This document shows, one piece after another, positions 57,994-64,000 of a stretch of 64,000 nucleotides of DNA (positions are counted from its first letter, which is position 1; each line of letters begins with the position of its first letter). Source of the DNA: Talpa occidentalis (lineage: Eukaryota > Chordata > Mammalia > Eulipotyphla > Talpidae); NCBI RefSeq assembly GCF_014898055.3, contig NW_023601322.1, positions 75,296,740 through 75,360,739 of the forward strand, given 5' to 3'. Made by a program: the position numbers and the translations under genes. The notes under the pieces were generated by a model. The model saw only the letters and a program-made list of their open reading frames with translations. It was not told the DNA's origin and did no database searches.

Positions 57994-59627
57994 AAGACTA
58001 AAATAATATTCCAAATGCTAATTAACTAACTGGAAGGTGAGTCAAGGACAGGTAGGATGATACAAAGCCTTGGGAGATCCAGGAACAAAGAGTTCTTTAT
58101 TAAGTGATTGAAAATATTTTTAAAAAGTCTTTGAATGCAATGAAGATATAGGAAACACTTTAAACAGGAGAAGGAAGGAATTTCAGAAACAGAAGACAAG
58201 TGTGTAAATCAATTAGAAAAAGAGAAACAACATAGGAAAAATGAAAAAATGAGAAATATCTAACTGGATTAGAAGAGGAAACCATAAGGATGATGGGTGT
58301 TCGAAGATAAAGGAACCAGACTCTCTTCAAAGAAAGAATAGCTCAAAATTCCCCAAACCTACAGGAGAATTAAGCATGGGTGTCCAGCAAGCAGAGCATC
58401 CACATTTCTGAATGCAAAACATCCTATTCCAGGGCACATTGTTAATTCGTTTAAAATCAAAGATAAAATTATGAGAAAATAGGAAAAAGGTAATTTACAA
58501 GTCATCCAAGTTAGACTTTCCTTGTATTTTACCACTGTCCAGACAAGAGTGTGAGTGTTCACAATCCTAAAAGGTAAGAACTGCCAACTTCGAATACTCT
58601 GTCCTACAAATACCTGTCCTTGTTCAGGTACAGAGGTGAAAGAAAGGCTTTCCCAGACAAACAGAAGCTAGTAGTTACCACCACCAGATTTGCGCTGTAA
58701 GAAATATTGTCAGGAGGAGTTTTACAAGAAAAAGTGAAGCACAAAACCCTGAGCAAAATAATAGGAATACAAAATCGGAGACATGCACAAGAATATTAGT
58801 GCCAACAACAAAACACTAAAGGGGAAGAAGATATGGACAGAAGCTGTATAGTTAGCTGTCTAGTAAGGGAATTCATTAGGTAAGGTAAGCTAGGTATAAC
58901 ATCCCACGCCCCACCCCACCATGTAACCACTAACCAAAAATCTAGAATAGAGACACGTGGAGGTGAAGAAAAAGAATCACTAGGGAAAGCCGTCCGAATA
59001 AAAACAAAAATGGGAAAAATCAGAACAATCAAAACTCAAAAAGCAGCATGTTGATAAACCTTAGCAATAATTACCCAAAATGTGATAGGCTGAACTCACC
59101 AATTGAAAAGTCCAGAATGAAAAACTGAGTTAAAAGTTCCTGGCCATCTGTGCTTTGTGTACAGGAGATCCAAATAAAACTGAAGACAAAGCAAACATGA
59201 TGTAGGTTGAAGCAAGATTTTAGAGACCAGTATTACAGAAAAGAAAGCACAAATTGCAGTTCTCAGATAAACTAGACTTTCTGCCATAAGAGGTAATCAA
59301 GGATAAACATGGACACTATATAAATGATAAACGGAAAATTCAGAAGATACTACATTAGTATGCACTTACAGGGGCACCCAGTTATATAAAGCAGCTACTA
59401 ACAGACCTGAAACAATATATTGATGAGGTTATCAGAGACCTCAACATACCACTCAATGAAGGGATAGATCATATGGATAGAAAATTAACAAATACAAGCC
59501 TTAAATGAAGTGTTTGAATAGATGAATTTAATGGACATTTACAGAGAATCACAGAATAAATCAAATGTGGAGACTAAACAATGCTTCTGAACAACCGGGT
59601 CAATGAGGAAATTAAAAATTATTTGGA

Positions 59628-59929
59628 GGGCCTCCCCGGTGGTGCAGCAGTTGAGCGCTGGGTTGCGAAGCTGCCCACAGCCTCTGCAGCGCCAGTTCGA
59701 TCCCCGGCCACCAGAGGAGGGTCCCACATGGTGCGCAGACCTCTCCTGCCGTCCCCTGTTCCCCTCAGCAGTGTATTTCTTCAGTCTGTCCTGTTCCCTG
59801 CTCTAGCTTTGGTGAATTCTCTCACCCTCCCATGCTTCTGACTGTACCCAGTGCTTGTATGTATGTGTAAATAAATAAATCTTTTTTTAAAAAAAAATTA
59901 CAACTCCAAACAGTAGGAATTTAAAAAAA
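59628..59929 (+). repeat. tRNA-type SINE with private 3' extension, target duplication intact
   Basis: After the normal tail (aaataaatctttttttaaaa) comes about 25 nt of unrelated sequence (ttacaactccaaacagtagg...) and a second A-run. The perfect repeat AAAAATTATTTGGAG at 59613-59627 and 59930-59944 encloses both, so the extra piece moved with the SINE. Confidence 0.92.
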
Positions 59930-60212
59930 AAAAATTATTTGGAGACTAATGGAAATGGAGAAACAAGTTCCAGAATCCTTTACAATACTCTAAAGGCAGT
60001 TACTGTAAGGGAAGTTCATAGCAATACAGGCCCACATTAAGGGCATGGGGGTGGAAAATAACCCTACACCTGACTGAACTCAAAAAAAGAAGAAATGTAT
60101 CCAAAATCCATAGAAGGAAAGAAGGAAAAAAAGCAGAAATAAATGGAGTAGAAAGCAGAAAGTTAACAAACTACATTAAAAGCAAAATTTTGTGCACTAA
60201 AATTCAAAATGG

Positions 60213-60461
60213 GGCCTCCCTGGTGGTGCAAGGGGTGAAGACGCAACCTATGAAACTATCCACAGCCACTGCAGCACAAGTTCTAGCCCTGGCCAGGGAG
60301 CTGCCCACATGGTGCAGCAGACCTCTCCTGTCTCGTCCGCTGCTCCCCCTCAGCAGTGTATTCCACTCGGTCTGCCTGATCTACTCCCCACTCTGTCTCT
60401 GGTGAATCCTCTCACCCCCACCTTCTGGCGTGTACCCCAGTTCTTGTATAAATAAATCATT
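60213..60461 (+). repeat. tRNA-type SINE, older subfamily, with target duplication
   Basis: Copy with gggcctccctggtggtgcaa and a short tail ending aataaatcatt. AAATTCAAAATGG flanks it on both sides. Confidence 0.9.
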
Positions 60462-61067
60462 AAATTCAAAATGGATTCAAGATCTGGATGTTAGAGGCAA
60501 AATCATAAAATACATGAATGGAAAGATAGGGGACACACTTCAGGGTCTCTACCACAGAGATGTATTGGGAGATAGAACTCTGGTATACAGATGGGGCTAC
60601 ATCAAGGTAAAAAGTCTTTATCACAAAACAAAAAGGCATCCTACAGAATGGGAGAAAATATTTGCAATAGCACATCTGATAAGGACTGATTTTCAAAATA
60701 TACAAAGGTCTGAATCCAACAACAAAACCCAATCCAAAAAAAGTGGGCAAAAGACTGAAATAGACACTTTTCTTAAGAAAATATTCAGATGGCTGCCGCC
60801 ATGAAAAATAATAAGTTCAACATAACTTATTATAAGAGATGCAAATCAGTACCACAATTCCCACATCAAAAAGAATGGAAATGTTGGCAAGGATGTGGAG
60901 AGAAGGGAACGCTCATCCACTTTTGGTGGGATTACAACCTGGTGCACCCTCTTTGGAAAATAATATGGAGATTTCTTGAGAAAATAGAAATCCTATATAA
61001 TCCAATAATACTTCTGCTAGGTATTTACTCAAAGAACATGAAAACTAGTACAAAAAGACTTAGGGCA

Positions 61068-61187
61068 GGGCCTCCCCCGGCGGTGCAGCAGTTGATCGCT
61101 GGGCTGCGAGGCTGCCCGCAGCCTCTGCAGCACTGGTTCGATCCCTGGCCGCCAGCGAGGGTCCCACCAAAAAAAAAAAAAAAAAAA
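61068..61187 (+). repeat. Truncated SINE with direct A-tail
   Basis: Only the tRNA-like head and box B (about 100 nt, to 'gcgagggtcccacc') are present, and a run of about 19 A follows at once. The usual 3' half and TAAATAAA tail are absent. Flanking AAAGACTTAGGG / AAAACTTAAGGG may be an eroded target duplication. Confidence 0.85.
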
Positions 61188-61470
61188 CTTAAGGGAAATT
61201 TCCGGTAAACATGGTAAAGTGCTTAATCTCATCAAGGAGAACTTTGCATAGGTTTAGAATTCATGATGGGGAAATGTTAGCCAAGCGGCCCTCTATTTGG
61301 AGCGTGGTGGCAGATGAATCAAGGCAGAAAACTGGAAGAAATGAATGTGGGTCTAAAAGGGAAGTGATAAAAAAAAACAAAACCCTACAATAGAGCAGTC
61401 ACTAGATGGCACTACACTACAGTGTGACTTCTTTGGTGGTGGTCATTAAAAAGGAGAGAGCAAGGGAATT

Positions 61471-61728
61471 TTTTTAAGATTTATTTATGCACACAAGAGC
61501 TGGGGTACAGGCCAGAGGTGTTGGGGGTGAGAGGATTCACCAGAGACAGAGGGGGGAACAGAACAAGCAGATTGAAATACACTGCTGAGGGGAGCAGTGG
61601 GCGAGACAGGAGAGGTCTGCTGTGCCATGTGAGTAGCTCCCTGGCTGGTTGGGAATTGAACTCGTGCTGCAGTGGCTGCAGATAACTTCATAGGTTGCAT
61701 CTTAACCCTTGCACCACCAGGGAGGCCC
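61471..61728 (-). repeat. tRNA-type SINE, older subfamily, with target duplication
   Basis: Minus-strand copy with tail 'taagatttatttatgcacac' and head complement 'caccagggaggccc'. GCAAGGGAATTT flanks it on both sides. Confidence 0.9.
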
Positions 61729-61729
61729 A

Positions 61730-62400
61730 TGCAAGGGAATTTCTTAACCATCTTTCCAGATAAGTTTGCTGCCCTTAATTAAATATTTTGGGAGATGACT
61801 CTTTCAGAGAAGTAACAAAATTGAAGCATTTCCAACCAGGAAAAAGAATTTTAGATTCTATTGGGATAATCTTTGGACAATAGTGACTAGACGATATGGG
61901 TACAAGTATTTCCTAGTATAGTGTTAGTGCATTTGGACATAGGATTTGGAATACTTAGTGTTGGTCTTTTCCAGAACTCTTAAGTAAAATCCTTTGGAAA
62001 ATACTAATCACCCAAATCTGACCAGGAATAAAAATTCCTAAAAATAATCAAACTTGTAACAGTTTATACTGAACAATTGCATACTCTAGAGACTCCTGGC
62101 AGGAGCTCATCTGACCACTTGGTATTTTTTAAGTTTGCCTGGTGGGTATGTGGTGGAATTTTATTGTGGTTTTCAGTTTTCCTCTCTCCAGTTAGTACTT
62201 TTGAGTTTCTGTTCATATTTATATGAGCCTTTTGATTTCTGCCAGTGAAACTGGTATATTTCTGTTTAGGTTTTCTATTATTCTCACTGTTTATTGTTTT
62301 GGTTAAAGGACTTTTACCTTTTTCATGTAAGATTTATTTTTAATTAATGGGTTTTTTTTTTCCTGTTTTATTGAAGTCTGCTTGTTTATATTGAAGATTT
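61730..62400. other. Intergenic sequence
   Basis: AT-rich stretch between a SINE and an LTR relic; I see no gene or recognisable repeat in it. Confidence 0.6.
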
Positions 62401-62760
62401 GTGTCTTAGTCCATTTGGTTTCTATGACAAAATGTCATAGACTGAGTACACTATAAATAAAACTTTGTCATGGTTTCAAAGGATGGGAGGCCCAGCGTCA
62501 AGATGCTGACAGATTCACTGTCTCTGGGGCTCATTTCTTGTTTCAGAGATGGCACCTTCTCATCATTTCCTCACAGGCTAAAAGAGGTGAAAGATCTCTG
62601 AGGTTTCTGTTTTTATATCACAAATTCCATTCATGAGGGCACTACTCTCATGATCTAATCACCTCCCCAAAGCCCTACATCTAATACCACCACCTTTAGG
62701 GATTAGGACTTCAACATATGATTTTGGGCTAAGGGTGGAGGACAAGCATTCAGTCAACAT
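62400..62760 (-). mobile_element. MaLR/ERVL-type solo LTR relic, reversed
   Basis: The plus strand reads 'cttagtccatttggtttcta', 'tgacaaaatgtcatagactg', 'tcatgatctaatcacctccc' and 'aggacttcaacatatgattt', the complement of a common mammalian LTR. No internal viral sequence is next to it. Confidence 0.6.
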
Positions 62761-62764
62761 GTAA

Positions 62765-63345
62765 AACTATACACAATAGCACTGATTTGATATATTTGAT
62801 ACAATGATTGTGAGGTAATTATACCAGTCAAGCCAACTATTACATCTACCACCACCCATATTTACAATTTATGTGTACAGTAGTGAGAACATTTAAGATC
62901 AACTCTCTTAAATTGTAGGCATACACTTGACACCTGACAATTACTCGCCGTAGTCCCCATTGTCACACAGTTCCGCTTCAGAACTTAGCCTACATAACTG
63001 AATGTTTCTACCTTTTGACCAACATCCCCCTTTCTCCCATCCCCAAACTCCCAGCAACTGCCAGATTCCACATGAAGTGAGATGCTGTGTTTGTCTTCCT
63101 GTCTCTGACTTACTTCATTTAACATAATGCCCTCCAGGTTCATCCATGTTTTTCACAAATGACAGAATTTCCTTTTTTAAGGCTGCATGGTTGTGTGTGT
63201 ACACAGCACATTTATCCACTTACCAAATCTTGGCTTCTGTGAATAATGCTGCAGTAAACATGCTGCAGATTAATCTCTTGAAGATTCTGATTATATTTCC
63301 TTTGGCTATATATTCAGAAGTGGAATTACAGTACATTCTATAAGT
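62765..63345 (-). mobile_element. Old L1 3' end, reversed
   Basis: The reversed L1 3' UTR (gagaacatttaagatcaact) is followed by reversed ORF2-end text: 'aacataatgccctccaggtt', 'catccatgtttttcacaaat', 'gtgaataatgctgcagtaaa'. The frame is broken. Confidence 0.75.
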
Positions 63346-63489
63346 GTATATTTTAAATTTTCATATTTGAAGTATGTTTTATATGATATAATATTAGAAA
63401 TACATGCTTCAAAGATATTTCTTTAAAATTATTAAAAATATTAAAGCTCTCTCTTCCAAAAACCAATATAAAACCAATTAAAAATATCA

Positions 63490-63905
63490 AAGCACTTAGA
63501 TAATTCTACAAAGAAGGTATACAGATGGTCAAGAAGCTCATGTAAAGGTGTTCATTATCTCTAATCATAAGGGAAATACAAATAAAAACAGATACCATCT
63601 CACATTCATTAAGATGGCTACTATAAAAAATAAGTGTTGGCAATGGTATAGAGAAATTGACACCCTTATGCCTTGGTGAGGATGTACAATGGTGCAGCTG
63701 CCATGGACAACAATCCCACTTCTGGAATCTAGCCAAAGAAATGAAAGCAAGTATCTCAAGGAGATACTTGCACACTCATGCATTAGTCACAATCCCCAAG
63801 AGATGTAAACACCCCCAAATGTCCACTGACAGATGACTAGATAAATAAGATGTAGTATATACATAAAGTGGAATATTATTCAGTCTTAAAAAGGAAGAAA
63901 ATTCT
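63490..63905 (+). mobile_element. Old L1 ORF2 end, sense
   Basis: Sense-oriented L1 wording: 'gggaaatacaaataaaaaca', 'gataccatctcacattcatt', 'aatcccacttctggaatcta', 'gtggaatattattcagtctt'. It covers part of the same L1 region as the reversed copy to its left. Confidence 0.78.
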
Positions 63906-63929
63906 TTATTTCTTTTTACGGTCTTTAAC

Positions 63930-64000
63930 ATTTTTTAAAATAATTCATTTACATTTATTTTACATCATTGTTCATTTATATACAATGTTTGCTTTCTCCT
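63930..64000 (-). mobile_element. Start of another L1 3' end (cut by window edge)
   Basis: 'tttacatcattgttcattta' matches the beginning of the L1 end at 16,950. The rest lies outside the window. Confidence 0.45.

Larger units (their letters stand above)
56690..61220 (+). mobile_element. Long, broken L1 on the + strand, interrupted by SINEs
   Basis: It starts with L1-like 5' wording (catcatggcagaatagagag near 56713). It passes 'cctcaacataccactcaatg' near 59440 and ends with ORF2 C-terminal remnants: WEKIFAIAHLIRTDFQNIQR near 60650-60710, and [20 protein letters not shown] near 60880-60940 with IIWRFLEKIEILYNP after it. SINEs at 57733, 59628, 60213 and 61068 split it. Frames are broken throughout, so it is inactive. 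Several old L1 fragments cannot be excluded. Confidence 0.65.

Noticed and set aside
708..61728. SINE heads with box A/box B as possible tRNA genes
   Set aside because: The heads resemble a tRNA but lack a complete cloverleaf and are joined to the SINE body, so they are not functional tRNA genes.

Overview
The window is nuclear DNA of a placental mammal. It is AT-rich, has small exons in long introns with GT/AG junctions, and is full of LINE-1, MIR, L2 and LTR relics plus a very abundant lineage-specific tRNA-type SINE. I count 33 copies of that SINE. They share a head close to GGGCCTCCCCGGTGGCGCAG, a tRNA-like box B (GGTTCGATCCC) and an A/T-rich tail. It is not Alu, B1/B2, the carnivore, horse or cetacean SINE, or the vesper-bat Ves SINE as I remember them. 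A bat of the horseshoe-bat side (Rhin-1-like SINE) is my best guess, but this is inference from memory.

Positions 1 to about 55,240 hold the 3' half of one gene on the + strand, RAPGEF6 (PDZ-GEF2), a guanine nucleotide exchange factor for Rap1/Rap2. Twelve constitutive coding exons, one 24-nt microexon and one alternative terminal exon can be placed, and every exon junction keeps reading phase. In order they encode the linker after the PDZ domain, the Ras-association domain, the CDC25/RasGEF catalytic domain, and a long disordered Ser/Pro-rich tail. The tail carries a DSGxxS degron-like motif, two PPxY motifs and a C-terminal PDZ ligand ending VSAV. The alternative terminal exon at 42,753 would replace all of those tail motifs with a basic 160-residue end. 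The canonical 3' UTR runs about 3.2 kb and has two poly(A) signals.

Introns hold most of the SINEs, several L1 pieces (16.9-18.2, 19.8-21.6, 22.3-23.7, 42.0-42.4 kb), MIR and L2 relics, and two copies of a piggyBac-type MITE (6.9 and 28.5 kb) with perfect TTAA ends. The SINEs come in a GC-rich, younger type and an older, more diverged type. They include one clear nested pair, several copies with clean target-site duplications, a set sharing a 3' extension, and two copies carrying private extra 3' sequence.

From 55.2 kb to the end there is no recognisable gene. The stretch holds an MLT1-type LTR, a long broken L1 on the + strand split by SINEs, another LTR on the minus strand, and two overlapping L1 ends facing each other at 62.8-63.9 kb. 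No rRNA, functional tRNA, CRISPR or bacterial features are present.
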